From Planctomycetaceae bacterium (GTDB lineage Bacteria > Planctomycetota > Planctomycetia > Pirellulales > Pirellulaceae): a DNA stretch of 43,723 bases. Each line of letters begins with the position of its first letter. The stretch's first letter is position 1. The stretch lies in the NCBI GenBank assembly GCA_018658605.1, contig JABHUV010000213.1, positions 1 through 43,723 on the forward strand, in the 5' to 3' direction. Shown here in pieces: positions 25,467 to 34,591 of the stretch. A program made the position numbers and the translations under genes. The notes under the pieces were generated by a model that made no database searches, was not told the DNA's origin, and was given only the letters and a program-made list of their open reading frames with translations.

Positions 25467-26513
25467 ATGATTCAATTCGAATGTCCACATTGCCGCGAAA
25501 TATTGAAAGTCCCTGTGGCACGCGCAGACACAGAGGCAGTTTGCCCTGGCTGTCGCAATCCGGTGCGAATTCCGCCCATCGTGAGCAGATCTAAGGGTGC
25601 GGAAGACATGCCATCGGCTCCACCGGTCATTCAAGAAGCTGACTCAGCGGGTCCGTCTGTTACCTTAAAAGCCACTGATGTCGTAAACGATTCAATAGAG
25701 TCCAGTACTGACGACAAAGAAGTACGTAATGAATCCTCAGATACTCAAGGCCATAGCGGTGGTGAGGAAACGTCCCTGCGGGCAACAAACGAATATTTGA
25801 TTGATAGTGGCGGCGAGCGAGTTGAGGTCCCGAACAAGCACTTCGATGGCCTTGAGAAACGAGTGAAGCGAACTGAGCAAGCCAATAACCATGCCGACAA
25901 AATTCACCGTCACACGCGCGATCACGCGTTGGTTGGGGTGAGCCGTGCGACGATTTATATCTTTGTGGTTCTCCTGGGATGTGTGTCGCTGACCAGTTAC
26001 TGGATCGGCACGATGATTGACCCCGTCGAGGAATCACTGCTCGATTCTCAGGGTGTGGTTGTAGGATTAGTGCCCTGTAAAGGACGAGTGACGTATCGCA
26101 CTGCGGATGATCCAGAGGCAGTGGATAGTCAAGCTTTGGTTTTCTTATTACCTGAGGAATCGTTGCCGAGCGAAAAATTCTCGGTTACTGATCTTGTGCC
26201 TGGCGGTGATGTGCCGGACACATTGGCAACGATTGAAGAAATTCGACGACTCGGTGGTCAGTTTACCGTAACGGACGATGAGGGCAGATTCACCACGGAC
26301 ATAAACCTAGGGCGGTATTACTTGCTAGTTATTTCCGCTAATCAATCAGCTGTCGAAAACCCTGGCCCCGATGAGATTGCTACTCAAAAGCAACACTTAG
26401 ACGAACTAGGTATCTATTTTGAACTGCCTGCTAAACTGCTTAGCAATCACCGCTATCGGTGGTCACTTGAAGTGGTCAATACACAACGTGACATCCGTGT
26501 TTATTTTCGGTAA
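25467..26513 (+). CDS. Zinc-ribbon membrane protein with an extracytoplasmic beta domain
   Basis: A 348-residue protein. The N-terminus is a zinc ribbon, with Cys6-x2-Cys9 (CPHC) and Cys26-x2-Cys29 (CPGC), typical of planctomycete MJ0042/zinc-ribbon proteins. Then comes a long acidic, Ser-rich linker, one transmembrane segment at about residues 161-181, and a roughly 150-residue outer domain. That domain has the pattern of a carboxypeptidase-regulatory-like beta-sandwich (GRVTYRTADDP early, then TVTDDEGRFTTDINLGRYYLLV), a module used in surface proteins for binding. The arrangement suggests a cytoplasmic zinc-ribbon sensor or anchor and an outer ligand-binding domain; this is inference. It is convergent with the DUF3352-like gene, 43 bp apart. 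Confidence 0.75.
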   Translation: MIQFECPHCREILKVPVARADTEAVCPGCRNPVRIPPIVSRSKGAEDMPSAPPVIQEADSAGPSVTLKATDVVNDSIESSTDDKEVRNESSDTQGHSGGEETSLRATNEYLIDSGGERVEVPNKHFDGLEKRVKRTEQANNHADKIHRHTRDHALVGVSRATIYIFVVLLGCVSLTSYWIGTMIDPVEESLLDSQGVVVGLVPCKGRVTYRTADDPEAVDSQALVFLLPEESLPSEKFSVTDLVPGGDVPDTLATIEEIRRLGGQFTVTDDEGRFTTDINLGRYYLLVISANQSAVENPGPDEIATQKQHLDELGIYFELPAKLLSNHRYRWSLEVVNTQRDIRVYFR

Positions 26514-26556
26514 GCCTTCAACCGTCATTAATCACAGGGAACTGAGCAGACGCGAG

Positions 26557-28596
26557 TTATTCTGCGGCCGGTGCTGCTTTGCGAAGCACGACACCTGAAG
26601 CGAACCAGCCACCATCATCGGTACGGACAAAGGTTCCCGAGGGGCCGAGGTATTTAGCAACAGCAGCGAATTCGGGCATTTTCGAAACGTCGATTTTTTT
26701 GACGGCTGTATCATCTTCGCTAGAACCCATCAACCGAGATAGTAGTTTGCCCATCATCGTTTGCGAGTGTTCCAGTTTACCCTGTCGGATCAGCTCGTAG
26801 TTAGGATGGTGTTTGTCATCCAATCGTGTGAACATTCGCATGCTCGTACTAGCGGCGCCCATTTTATTTAGCTCAGTTTCTATTTGGACATAGTCTTTAG
26901 CGGAGAGAAGATTTGCATCGTCTTGTTGTTTGATGATGTCTTCAATAAAGTCCGCACTTGAGGCGATCAACACGTGACCATCGGCTGACACAGTAATGGC
27001 CCAAGTACTAATAAGAGGTTGTTCGCCAATGGCTCCTTCTTCCTCCGACTCTTCGTCTTCGCCGAGATCCCCAAATCCTTCATCGCCAAATGCTCCAAAA
27101 CCTTCTTCACCAAAATCAATTTCTAATTCAATTTCAACATTTATATCCTCTTCTTCATTGAGAATTTCCCAAATGCGTTGCTCTTGGAAAACGCGTTCGT
27201 GTTTATTGGGCTCTGCCGCCATGAATTTTGCGACAGCTTTTTCAACAGCTTTGGCATCCGTAACTTTGATAATAGCCATCCATTGATTACTATCAACATC
27301 AATGGGTTCACGGTGGTCCGTAATCACAGATATTTGTCCTGCGAGGTAAGCAATAAATTCATCTCGGATATCGAGTTGAGGTCCGTTTACATCGTGGGCG
27401 ATCCCCTTGAGAATTTCTTCGAAAAGATCTTGGCCTTCTTCGGAATCAAGGTATTCGTTTACTAGAGTTTTTGCAAATTCGAATGCCTCTTTCATATTCC
27501 AATTGATCGTCGAATAGGTACTGACAGTGTTGGGAATCCACGCTTGTGGTTTCTGTTTTTCACTGTTGGGGAAATCAAGCATTCGCATGGCCAAAATATA
27601 TTTATCAGATTCTTTAGCCGCGATACGTGGGTCGCGTTCTGTCCCAGCGTTTGCGGCTTCGGTTTCTTTAGCAATTTGTGCAGCAATCGCATCCGGTGTT
27701 TGTGGGGCTGACACCCAAGTGTGATGACGGAATTCATGATTATCCTCGGCAACATGGACCCAGCCTCCGGCACCCATAATAGCCCCAAACCCTTGGCCAA
27801 TTAACAGTTCGTGAAAGTTCTTGCCTTGTGGGTTTACTCCAGCCGCAGCTTGAATTGTTTTGGCATAACCGAATGGTTCTACAAACCAGCGGATTTGAGG
27901 TTCGGCATCACCAGCCGCTTGTTGGCAATGTTCCATGGCCGTTTGATAGGCGGCGATGGCGGCGACATTGTCATCGCCGGGGTTTTTGAATCGATTCAAA
28001 ATATCTTGCATCACCGCACGATGATCGGTGCTGACGATATGCTCTTCATGGATGCGATAGTACACCATGTAAGTTTTGTCCACGTCTTGTTCGTTGGTGA
28101 TTGTATACATCACGACATCATGATCATCGATCTTGATGTCAGAACGTTCAGCACCATCTTCTACCAGTTGTTTACCGATTCGATCGACAAGTTCTTGGGC
28201 TTGTTCTACTGCTCCGGTGGCATCGACGATGACGGCTACTGCGTAAGGCTGTGCTTCATCATTGGGAGCTAACACTGCCGAAGCGGCTTCCCCTGCACCG
28301 AGGTCTTCAAGTCCTTCAAAACTGATGCCAAGTCTCGCTTGTGTCTGATTAAAGCGTGCTTGAAGTTGTTGCTTGAGATCATCGGCAAATGGCTTTACGA
28401 CTGGGTCGTTCAATAGTTGGTAGATCTGCGTTTTCTCAAAGCGTTGTTGTAGGTCGTCCAAGTCCGGAATGGAGACAAAAGCTTTGGTTGTGTTGGGTAA
28501 CAACTGATCTGCCGGGGGTGCCGCCGCGCAGGTCGCTGTAGAGAAAGCAAAGATAGTGAGCAGTATTAATAGTTTCAAGCAGGTCGATTTTGCCAC
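26557..28596 (-). CDS. Secreted DUF3352-like protein with acidic insertion
   Basis: A 679-residue exported protein with signal peptide ending near ATCAAAP. The start is GTG at 28596, with GAGGG 9 bases upstream, and no other start preserves the signal. The mature N-terminus, ADQLLPNTTKAFVSIPDLDDLQQRF, is the opening typical of planctomycete DUF3352-like proteins, whose role is unknown. A Glu/Gly/Phe-rich acidic stretch (about residues 480-525, DNA 27023-27165) contains repeated units such as GEEGFGAFGDEGFGDLG, which look like a recent insertion or a linker. The gene is large and single, with a 544 bp upstream region. Function unknown. Confidence 0.78.
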   Translation of the reverse strand: MAKSTCLKLLILLTIFAFSTATCAAAPPADQLLPNTTKAFVSIPDLDDLQQRFEKTQIYQLLNDPVVKPFADDLKQQLQARFNQTQARLGISFEGLEDLGAGEAASAVLAPNDEAQPYAVAVIVDATGAVEQAQELVDRIGKQLVEDGAERSDIKIDDHDVVMYTITNEQDVDKTYMVYYRIHEEHIVSTDHRAVMQDILNRFKNPGDDNVAAIAAYQTAMEHCQQAAGDAEPQIRWFVEPFGYAKTIQAAAGVNPQGKNFHELLIGQGFGAIMGAGGWVHVAEDNHEFRHHTWVSAPQTPDAIAAQIAKETEAANAGTERDPRIAAKESDKYILAMRMLDFPNSEKQKPQAWIPNTVSTYSTINWNMKEAFEFAKTLVNEYLDSEEGQDLFEEILKGIAHDVNGPQLDIRDEFIAYLAGQISVITDHREPIDVDSNQWMAIIKVTDAKAVEKAVAKFMAAEPNKHERVFQEQRIWEILNEEEDINVEIELEIDFGEEGFGAFGDEGFGDLGEDEESEEEGAIGEQPLISTWAITVSADGHVLIASSADFIEDIIKQQDDANLLSAKDYVQIETELNKMGAASTSMRMFTRLDDKHHPNYELIRQGKLEHSQTMMGKLLSRLMGSSEDDTAVKKIDVSKMPEFAAVAKYLGPSGTFVRTDDGGWFASGVVLRKAAPAAE

Positions 28597-29140
28597 GGTG
28601 CAGTTCCCTCAGGTTTCGCGGTTTTTGACACTTCTTTTTTGGCGTGCGAGCGAGTCAGTCTTGGCAGCCGGAAGAGGTAGTCGTGTATTGTAGTTAAAAA
28701 GTGTTAGCGTTTTCCAAGCAAATGATATTCCCCAAATCCGTTTAGGGTTTGATTACAATTGTTGATTAAACCCCAGCGTTGGCGTAAATATACCTACAGC
28801 AATTTATTTTTGGGTACAGCGCCAACGTGACAAAACAAAAGCTATCACACTTCTTTGTTATCGGTAAAAAGCGATTTAAAGGTTAGTGGCGACCATACGG
28901 ATTGTATCAATGAAACGCGAATCAATTCGGGGGGACGTACGATAAATGATAAATATTGCGTAGATTAACATTTCTGTGGACTTTCAGGCTCAATATACAG
29001 TTGAAAACAAGTTACTTTGGTTAAAACACGGTTCCTACGGGGGGGATTGTTTAATGTTTGTCCGGACTTGGTCATAGGGTTGTTTGCAAAACGGGGTCCC
29101 CTGCTAGATTTTATTTGCAGATATCGCGATAATCCGCGTT
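28597..29140. other. 544 bp intergenic region between divergent genes
   Basis: No credible gene is visible. The region must carry the promoters of the secreted protein (minus) and the HD protein (plus). It contains an inverted repeat GGGTTT-17 nt-AAACCC at 28745-28773, a palindrome ACAATTGT at 28755-28762 inside that loop, and homopolymer runs of six and seven G (about 28930 and 29039-29045). A weak -35/-10 pair, TTGCAA at 29084 and TAGATT at 29105 with 15 bp spacing, is the only plus-strand promoter candidate. Confidence 0.4.
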
Positions 29141-30526
29141 ATGAACACCTATCATTTGGAAACATCGGTTCACGATCCCATACATGGGTATATTCCGTAT
29201 GTTGACTTAGGCGATGGTGCGGAGGTCTGTGAGCGAGACATATTACAACATCCATGGGTTCAGCGTCTGCGGCACATTCATCAACTTCAATCAGCATGGT
29301 GGGTTTATCCATCAGCAGAGCATTCTCGTTACCCGCATGTAATCGGAGTTATGCATTTAGCGAGCCGGTGGGTTGAGCATCTCTACCCGAGTTTAAAGTC
29401 GGTATGCTCGGACGTGCCTAGTCGTGGATATATTGAAACGTTAATGCGGATGGCGGGCCTATTGCACGACGTGGGGCATGGTCCGTTTGGTCACTTCTTT
29501 GATGAACATTTCTTGCACCAGTTCTCTCTAACGCACGAGTCACTTGGTGCTCACATCATCCGTGACCAACTTGGTGACTTACTTTCCCAGCTACGGGGCA
29601 ATCCCAACAGTCGCCTAGCCGATGGCGAGCAATTGGATGTTGAACAGATTGCTTGGATTATTCAGCGGCCAACAACTTCAGGCGATGATCATCAACCGAG
29701 GTGGATGATGCTGTTGCGGAGTTTACTTAGCGGTGTCTACACAATTGACAACATGGATTTTGTGTTAAGAGATGCCTACATGACCGGATACAGTCAGCGT
29801 AGTTACGATATGGATCGCCTAATGCGATATACATTTTTCAGCAACGAGGGGTTAACTCTGCATAACCGTGGTGTCCCTGCTCTATTACGTTTCACGGCGG
29901 CACGAGCCGAACTGTTTCACAATATCTATTATCACCGCCGGGTGCGTGCTATTGATTTAGCCTTGAGCGATGTTTTTGAGGATTCGATCGCGGAACTATT
30001 TCCGGGTGATCCCAAACAGCACATGCAACAGTATTTACACTTTACGGATTCGTCGCTACTAACGGAGGTTGCAACATGGTCTGCCACCTCAGGGTCTCAT
30101 CAATCTCTTGGTCGTCGCTGGGATCAAATATTGCATTGTCGTATACCATGGGAAATGATCTGTCAGCAGACGTTCAGCTTTGGTGAAAGTGAAAGTGAAG
30201 GAAGCAGTATTTTCTGCGATGCCAACTATGTGGAGTCAAAACTGCGAGATGCATTACCTTCGGGATTGCGCGCCATCGAATTACGAGTTGATATTGCTCG
30301 TTACTTGAATCGACCACATGCTCAAGGAGAGTCGAGCCCCCAAAACTATTATATTGATGCGGGCGATTGTATTCGGCCGCTCGTCACACATCCGCGAGTG
30401 GGTCAGCAGGCGGTTGTACAACGCATTTGCCGAGTCTTTGCCAAGGACATCGGTCATCGTTCAGCGATAACTGAAGCCCTCGAAAAAATCACGGGTCAGG
30501 GTGCCGATGACTTAACGAATATGTAA
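29141..30526 (+). CDS. HD-domain phosphohydrolase (SAMHD1/dGTPase-like)
   Basis: A 461-residue metal-dependent phosphohydrolase of the HD superfamily, in the group that includes dGTP triphosphohydrolases and SAMHD1, which cut dNTPs. The metal-binding set is visible: His66 in RYPHVIGV (the R-x-x-H pattern), His109-Asp110 in LLHDVGHGPFGHFF, and Asp203 in IDNMDFVLRD, aligning with H167, H206/D207 and D311 of SAMHD1. The opening VHDPIHGYI motif and the substrate-side RD at 210-211 also fit. The C-terminal third is helical and less conserved. It stands alone, with kdgK 107 bp downstream on the same strand. It could act on dNTPs or a related nucleotide; the substrate is not told by sequence. Confidence 0.88.
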   Translation: MNTYHLETSVHDPIHGYIPYVDLGDGAEVCERDILQHPWVQRLRHIHQLQSAWWVYPSAEHSRYPHVIGVMHLASRWVEHLYPSLKSVCSDVPSRGYIETLMRMAGLLHDVGHGPFGHFFDEHFLHQFSLTHESLGAHIIRDQLGDLLSQLRGNPNSRLADGEQLDVEQIAWIIQRPTTSGDDHQPRWMMLLRSLLSGVYTIDNMDFVLRDAYMTGYSQRSYDMDRLMRYTFFSNEGLTLHNRGVPALLRFTAARAELFHNIYYHRRVRAIDLALSDVFEDSIAELFPGDPKQHMQQYLHFTDSSLLTEVATWSATSGSHQSLGRRWDQILHCRIPWEMICQQTFSFGESESEGSSIFCDANYVESKLRDALPSGLRAIELRVDIARYLNRPHAQGESSPQNYYIDAGDCIRPLVTHPRVGQQAVVQRICRVFAKDIGHRSAITEALEKITGQGADDLTNM

Positions 30527-30570
30527 TCCCGAGATTAAGTATGGGCAAGTACTGCAGATCATTGGGGCGT

Positions 30571-30576
30571 TATAAT
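30571..30576 (+). promoter_or_regulatory. Possible -10 element upstream of the sugar-kinase gene
   Basis: A perfect TATAAT at 30571-30576 lies 57 bases before the ATG at 30634, but I found no convincing -35 at 16-18 bp, so this is only a candidate promoter. Confidence 0.3.
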
Positions 30577-30633
30577 TATTTCAACAACAATTATTAAGCA
30601 ATCTAGAGCAACATCGATTAGGAGATAGTAATA

Positions 30634-31719
30634 ATGTTTTTAGGATTTGGCGAAGTGATGATGCGGATTGCGCCCGCGGATAAGCTGCGACTGAGACAGG
30701 TATTGCCGGGTCGAGTCGAGATTACGTGGGGAGGCGGGGAAGCGAATGTCTGTGCGTCACTGGCAATGCTCGGTAATGATGTGCGTTACGCAACGGCTTT
30801 GCCTGATAATGCTTTAGTAGACAGTCTGATTGCTTCATTACGTGGGTTAGGCGTTGATACATCAGAGATATTGGTCCGGCCCGGTCGTTTAGGAGTATAC
30901 TATGTCGAGTGCGGTGCCAATCAACGCGGCTCAACAGTCTTATACGACCGCGCGCATAGCAGTGTCTCTTTAGCGGAGGCTGCTGAGTACGATTTCGCCA
31001 GCATTCTTGAGGGAGTGCACTGGTTGCATGTATCGGGAATTACTCCGGCAATAAGCGCTGAGGCTTGTGAGGCCAACTTGGCATTATTAAAAGCGGCTCG
31101 AATCGCAGGTGTGAAAATATCGTGCGATTTGAATTATCGCGGCAAACTTTGGAAGTGGCACGCGGAAAAAACTGGTAAGGAGTTAGCACGCGAATGTATG
31201 GCCGAGGTGCTGCCATTGGTCGATTTAGTGATTGGCAACGAAGAAGATGCCGCGGACGTCTTGGATATTCATCCAGTCGGCACTGATGTTGCGGTTGGTG
31301 ACCTTAATATTGCGGGCTATGAAAATGTCGCTCGGCAGATTGTTCGGCGGTATGACAATGTGAGCCGCGTTGCGATTACTTTACGGGAAAGTATAACAGC
31401 GGATCATAACAACTGGGGGGCGATGTTATTGGATGTTGCCGAAGACCAAGTTTGTTTTTCACCACTCGATGCGGCGCAACAATATTCACCTTTCCGCATT
31501 GGTCACATTGTCGATCGAGTGGGCGGAGGTGATTCATTCGCAGCTGGGTTGTTGCATGCTTTGCATAGCGACAAACTCCAAGGAACACAACAAATCATTG
31601 ACTTTGCCGTGGCCGCGAGTTGTTTGAAACACTCAATAAAAGGTGATTTCAGTTACATTACTGAGGCGGAGGTACTTACCTTGGCTGGAGGAAATGCCAG
31701 CGGCAGGGTACAACGGTAG
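30634..31719 (+). CDS. kdgK: PfkB-family sugar kinase, likely 2-keto-3-deoxygluconate kinase
   Basis: A 361-residue ribokinase-fold kinase, most like 2-keto-3-deoxygluconate kinases, which phosphorylate KDG to KDPG in the cytoplasm. The ATG at 30634 is preceded 9 bases away by GGAG. Signatures: the opening FLGFGEVMMRIAP, the substrate-side GGGEANVCASLAMLG, the DLNYRGKLWKW region characteristic of KDG kinases, and the catalytic base Asp300 in VGGGDSFAAG. Length is normal. It is the only clear sugar-acid step in the area. The HpcH/HpaI aldolase at 20085 could act on related substrates. Confident on fold and family, moderate on substrate. Confidence 0.88.
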   Translation: MFLGFGEVMMRIAPADKLRLRQVLPGRVEITWGGGEANVCASLAMLGNDVRYATALPDNALVDSLIASLRGLGVDTSEILVRPGRLGVYYVECGANQRGSTVLYDRAHSSVSLAEAAEYDFASILEGVHWLHVSGITPAISAEACEANLALLKAARIAGVKISCDLNYRGKLWKWHAEKTGKELARECMAEVLPLVDLVIGNEEDAADVLDIHPVGTDVAVGDLNIAGYENVARQIVRRYDNVSRVAITLRESITADHNNWGAMLLDVAEDQVCFSPLDAAQQYSPFRIGHIVDRVGGGDSFAAGLLHALHSDKLQGTQQIIDFAVAASCLKHSIKGDFSYITEAEVLTLAGGNASGRVQR

Positions 31720-31723
31720 TATA

Positions 31724-31754
31724 GCAATGAAATGGGTTATCCTAGTTTCATTGC
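31724..31754 (+). terminator. Hairpin after the sugar-kinase gene
   Basis: A perfect 9-bp inverted repeat (GCAATGAAA / TTTCATTGC) with a 13-base loop, starting 5 bases after the stop codon at 31719. There is no T-run after it, so it may be a processing or protective hairpin rather than a full terminator. It also lies just upstream of purB. Confidence 0.45.
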
Positions 31755-31816
31755 CGCCGTGTGTTGGTCGCGGTTAATTAGATAATTAGATTGGTCTTAT
31801 CTTGTTGGAGTTAGGC

Positions 31817-33241
31817 ATGCCGCACGATCGTTATGAAAATCCTTTAATTAGTCGTTATGCGTCTGTGGAAATGGCTGAGTTGTTTAGTCCACAGCGTAAG
31901 TTTTCAACTTGGCGGCGGATTTGGATCGCCTTAGCCCAGGCACAGCAAGAGCTCGGATTGGGGGTTACAACTGAGCAGATCGATCAGCTTCAGGAGCATG
32001 TGGATAACATTGATTTTGACATGGCTCGCCAATATGAAAATAAATTACGGCATGACGTGATGGCTCATGTCCACGCTTATGGAGATGTCTGTCCAGACGC
32101 TCGACCCATCATCCACCTTGGAGCCACAAGTTGTTTCGTAACTGACAATACAGATTTGATTATATTACGAGAGGCCCTAGTCGCCGTGCGATCTCGCTTG
32201 GCCGCGGTGATCGACCAACTTGGCACCTTCGCCGCTGAAACAAAGAATTTAGCAACGCTTGGTTTCACTCACCTGCAACCTGCTCAACCAACGACGGTTG
32301 GCAAACGCGCTTGCTTGTGGGCCTATGACCTTGCGTTGGATTTAGAGGAAGTGGTGCACCGTATTGAAGGAATGCAAGCTCGCAGTACCAAAGGCACCAC
32401 CGGTACTCAGGCTAGTTTCTTGAAATTGCTTGATGGCGATCATGCTAAGGTTAAGGCACTGGAATTGAGCGTGGCAGAAAAACTCGGATTTACTACAAGT
32501 TACGCAGTTACCGGTCAAACCTACTCGAGAAAAATTGACTCGCAAATTCTGGATGTCTTATCCGGCATCGCTCAAAGTTCTCACAAGGCAGCCTCTGATT
32601 TTCGCTTGCTGGCCAACCGTAAAGAATTAGAAGAACCATTTGAGAAAGAGCAAATTGGGTCATCTGCAATGGCTTACAAACGGAACCCGATGCGTAGTGA
32701 ACGAATCTGTTCGTTAGCTAGATTTGTCATGAGCTTACAATCGAGTGCGGCTAATACGATGGCCACTCAATGGATGGAACGTACATTGGACGACAGCGCT
32801 AACCGGCGTTTGGTTTTACCACAAGCATTTTTAGCGACCGATGCAGTCTTGATTCTCTATCAAAACGTCACTTCTGGGCTAGTAACTTACCCGCAGGTTA
32901 TTGCTAAGAACCTTCAGGCAGAACTGCCATTTATGGCTACAGAAAACATTCTCATGTCTGCCGTTGCAGCTGGTGGTGACCGTCAAGATTTACACGAGCG
33001 AATTCGGCAGCACAGTTTGGCTGCAGCCGATCGCATTAAGCAACAGGGCGAAGCAAATGATCTAATGAGTCGACTGGCTTCCGACGAAGCGTTCGCCAGC
33101 GTTGATCTCGAGGCGATGACGGATGCTTCGCAGTTTGTGGGGCGAGCGCCTGAGCAGGTTGCGGAGTTTATCGAGGATGTAGTCGAACCGGTTCGAGCAA
33201 AATATGTTGATGGTGCCGTAACCGCGGAAGTCAACGTATAG
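31817..33241 (+). CDS. purB: Adenylosuccinate lyase
   Basis: A 474-residue fumarase/aspartase-superfamily enzyme that splits SAICAR and adenylosuccinate in purine synthesis. The ATG at 31817 is chosen over a TTG at 31802 because GGAG lies 6 bases before it. Signatures: the [12 protein letters not shown] segment, [28 protein letters not shown], and the mobile signature loop [18 protein letters not shown] carrying the catalytic Ser. Length matches the family. The end is 6 bp from the convergent Fur gene. Nothing odd is seen. Confidence 0.95.
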   Translation: MPHDRYENPLISRYASVEMAELFSPQRKFSTWRRIWIALAQAQQELGLGVTTEQIDQLQEHVDNIDFDMARQYENKLRHDVMAHVHAYGDVCPDARPIIHLGATSCFVTDNTDLIILREALVAVRSRLAAVIDQLGTFAAETKNLATLGFTHLQPAQPTTVGKRACLWAYDLALDLEEVVHRIEGMQARSTKGTTGTQASFLKLLDGDHAKVKALELSVAEKLGFTTSYAVTGQTYSRKIDSQILDVLSGIAQSSHKAASDFRLLANRKELEEPFEKEQIGSSAMAYKRNPMRSERICSLARFVMSLQSSAANTMATQWMERTLDDSANRRLVLPQAFLATDAVLILYQNVTSGLVTYPQVIAKNLQAELPFMATENILMSAVAAGGDRQDLHERIRQHSLAAADRIKQQGEANDLMSRLASDEAFASVDLEAMTDASQFVGRAPEQVAEFIEDVVEPVRAKYVDGAVTAEVNV

Positions 33242-33247
33242 TTGGTG

Positions 33248-33751
33248 TTATATTAAATCTTGCTTACGTCGTTGTCGCCGAGGCGCTCGATTGCATCGTT
33301 CACAGATGCCTGAGATGATGAGTCGATGACCAGAGACGCGAAAGTTTTGATCTTGGGCAACTTGATTCCGAATGGTGAATAATTCTTCGCTTTGAAATTC
33401 GAACAACGTGTCACAACGCGTGCAGTGTAAATGATCATGCTGAGGGTAACCGTAATCGTGCTCGTATACCGCTCGGCCGTCTAACTCAAAACGACGCAGG
33501 AGTCCCGCATCTACGAATTCAATGAGTGTACGGTAAACCGTGGGCCGACTCACGTATCCCTTTTTACCCTTTGAGGGCAATTGGTCAATTAGCATATCGG
33601 CGTCAAAATGGTCGTGGCTGGCATATACCGCATCTAATATACAGCGTCGTTGTTGGGTATTACGCATACCACGACTTTGCAAGTACTCCTCAAACCGCCG
33701 CTGGGGCGTCAAAGAAACTTCGACACTTTTTAGGGTGAATTCTGGCTTCAT
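33248..33751 (-). CDS. Fur-family metal/peroxide-responsive regulator
   Basis: A 167-residue DNA-binding repressor of the Fur family (Fur, Zur or PerR). The winged-helix part contains RNTQQRRCILDAV and the recognition helix VSRPTVYRTLIEFVDAGLLRRF. The metal-binding half has the ligand-rich HDHLHCTRCDTLFEF (with CxxC) and a C-terminal CERC, giving the structural zinc site of two CxxC pairs. Which metal or signal is sensed cannot be fixed from this. It is 15 bp downstream of flgM on the same strand, which suggests a shared transcript. Confidence 0.94.
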   Translation of the reverse strand: MKPEFTLKSVEVSLTPQRRFEEYLQSRGMRNTQQRRCILDAVYASHDHFDADMLIDQLPSKGKKGYVSRPTVYRTLIEFVDAGLLRRFELDGRAVYEHDYGYPQHDHLHCTRCDTLFEFQSEELFTIRNQVAQDQNFRVSGHRLIISGICERCNRAPRRQRRKQDLI

Positions 33752-33766
33752 AGAACTTTAGCGAGA

Positions 33767-34057
33767 CTAGCCAATTTCATCGAGTAGACGGTCGACGGTA
33801 ATATTTATTTTTTCTTCAGTTTCATATGTCCCTGAATCAATTGCTTCACGAATTTGGTCAACGCGATCGATGCGGATTTCTGGTAACTCGTGTATTTGAC
33901 CGACCAAATCTGCTGCTTGACTAGCAATTTCTGCTTCAGGTGATATTTCCACCTGATCGGTCGGATTGGTGATGGCCGTGGATTGAGTGGTTTTAGCTGA
34001 TTCAACTCGATTCGTAGGGTTAATACCTTGGGAACCTTGGATACCATTTACTTGCAT
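33767..34057 (-). CDS. flgM: FlgM-type anti-sigma-28 factor
   Basis: A 96-residue protein matching the flagellar anti-sigma factor FlgM, which holds the flagellar sigma factor until the basal body is complete. I use the ATG at 34057, which gives the normal length; the open frame back to 34204 would add an unlikely 49-residue Cys/Phe-rich lead. The family signature is the C-terminal sigma-binding helix set: RIDRVDQIREAIDSGTYET and a VDRLLDEI end. The N-terminal half is disordered, with Ser/Thr/Gln-rich sequence. No flagellar gene is near; instead it is followed after 15 bp by the Fur gene. A candidate promoter on the minus strand is TTGCTT-N17-TATACT, with -10 at 34117-34122. Confidence 0.88.
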   Translation of the reverse strand: MQVNGIQGSQGINPTNRVESAKTTQSTAITNPTDQVEISPEAEIASQAADLVGQIHELPEIRIDRVDQIREAIDSGTYETEEKINITVDRLLDEIG

Positions 34058-34381
34058 TGCAATTTCACTTTCGACTACATTTACTGTGCGTTTATGAGAG
34101 AACTCAAAGCTGAAAGAGTATAAAGAATCATAGCACATTAAGCAAGTTGAATCGAAGTGTCTTGCGGCAAACTGCCAGAATCCCCAATTTTTAGGGGAAT
34201 GCATAGCCGCTGAAAAAGCACCTATCTTACCGCATCGAATTAATTATTAACGAAATTTGAATCAAACTGAACTATTTCTTTTGATGTGTCGTTGAAAATA
34301 ATAGAGCTGCAGAGGCAATCCCCTTCAGCAGACTTTTACCCGAGAGGGTTTAAGGAGTCGAATTGTGAAAGGAGACGTGCG
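34058..34381. other. 324 bp intergenic region between divergent flgM and the 34382 gene
   Basis: The region holds the promoters of flgM (minus) and of the small gene at 34382 (plus). A minus-strand TTGCTT-N17-TATACT pair (-10 at 34117-34122) is a plausible flgM promoter. A small hairpin TCCCC-8 nt-GGGGA lies at 34181-34198. Nothing else was seen. Confidence 0.4.
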
Positions 34382-34576
34382 ATGAATGATACAGAACTTA
34401 GAGTGGTACTGTATGAGGAATGTGGACTCGGTCGTATTACTGTCGAGATGGAGCAGTATTTCAACTTTAGTTTTGAAATGTCTGAAGCTCTCGAGAAGTT
34501 TGAACGTCGTTTTGTGTGTAAAGGTTTAATTGGAGCCGAAGCACGAATGACCTCGCATAACCGTGAGAAATTGTAG
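34382..34576 (+). CDS. Small 64-residue soluble protein, unknown function
   Basis: A 64-residue protein. The start at 34382 is well supported by AAAGGAG just 7 bases upstream, the strongest ribosome-binding site in the window; a longer frame back to 34286 lacks one. The sequence is acidic at the front (MNDTELRVVLYEECGLGRI) and basic at the back, with no membrane segment. I do not recognise it. It ends 15 bp from the convergent hydrolase gene at 34592 and is divergent from flgM. Confidence 0.65.
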   Translation: MNDTELRVVLYEECGLGRITVEMEQYFNFSFEMSEALEKFERRFVCKGLIGAEARMTSHNREKL

Positions 34577-34591
34577 GCCATAGCTTGGCTA

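Noticed and set aside
29017..29205. Small frame overlapping the start of the HD gene
   Set aside because: It lacks a ribosome-binding site and overlaps a much better gene in another frame; its composition looks like chance.
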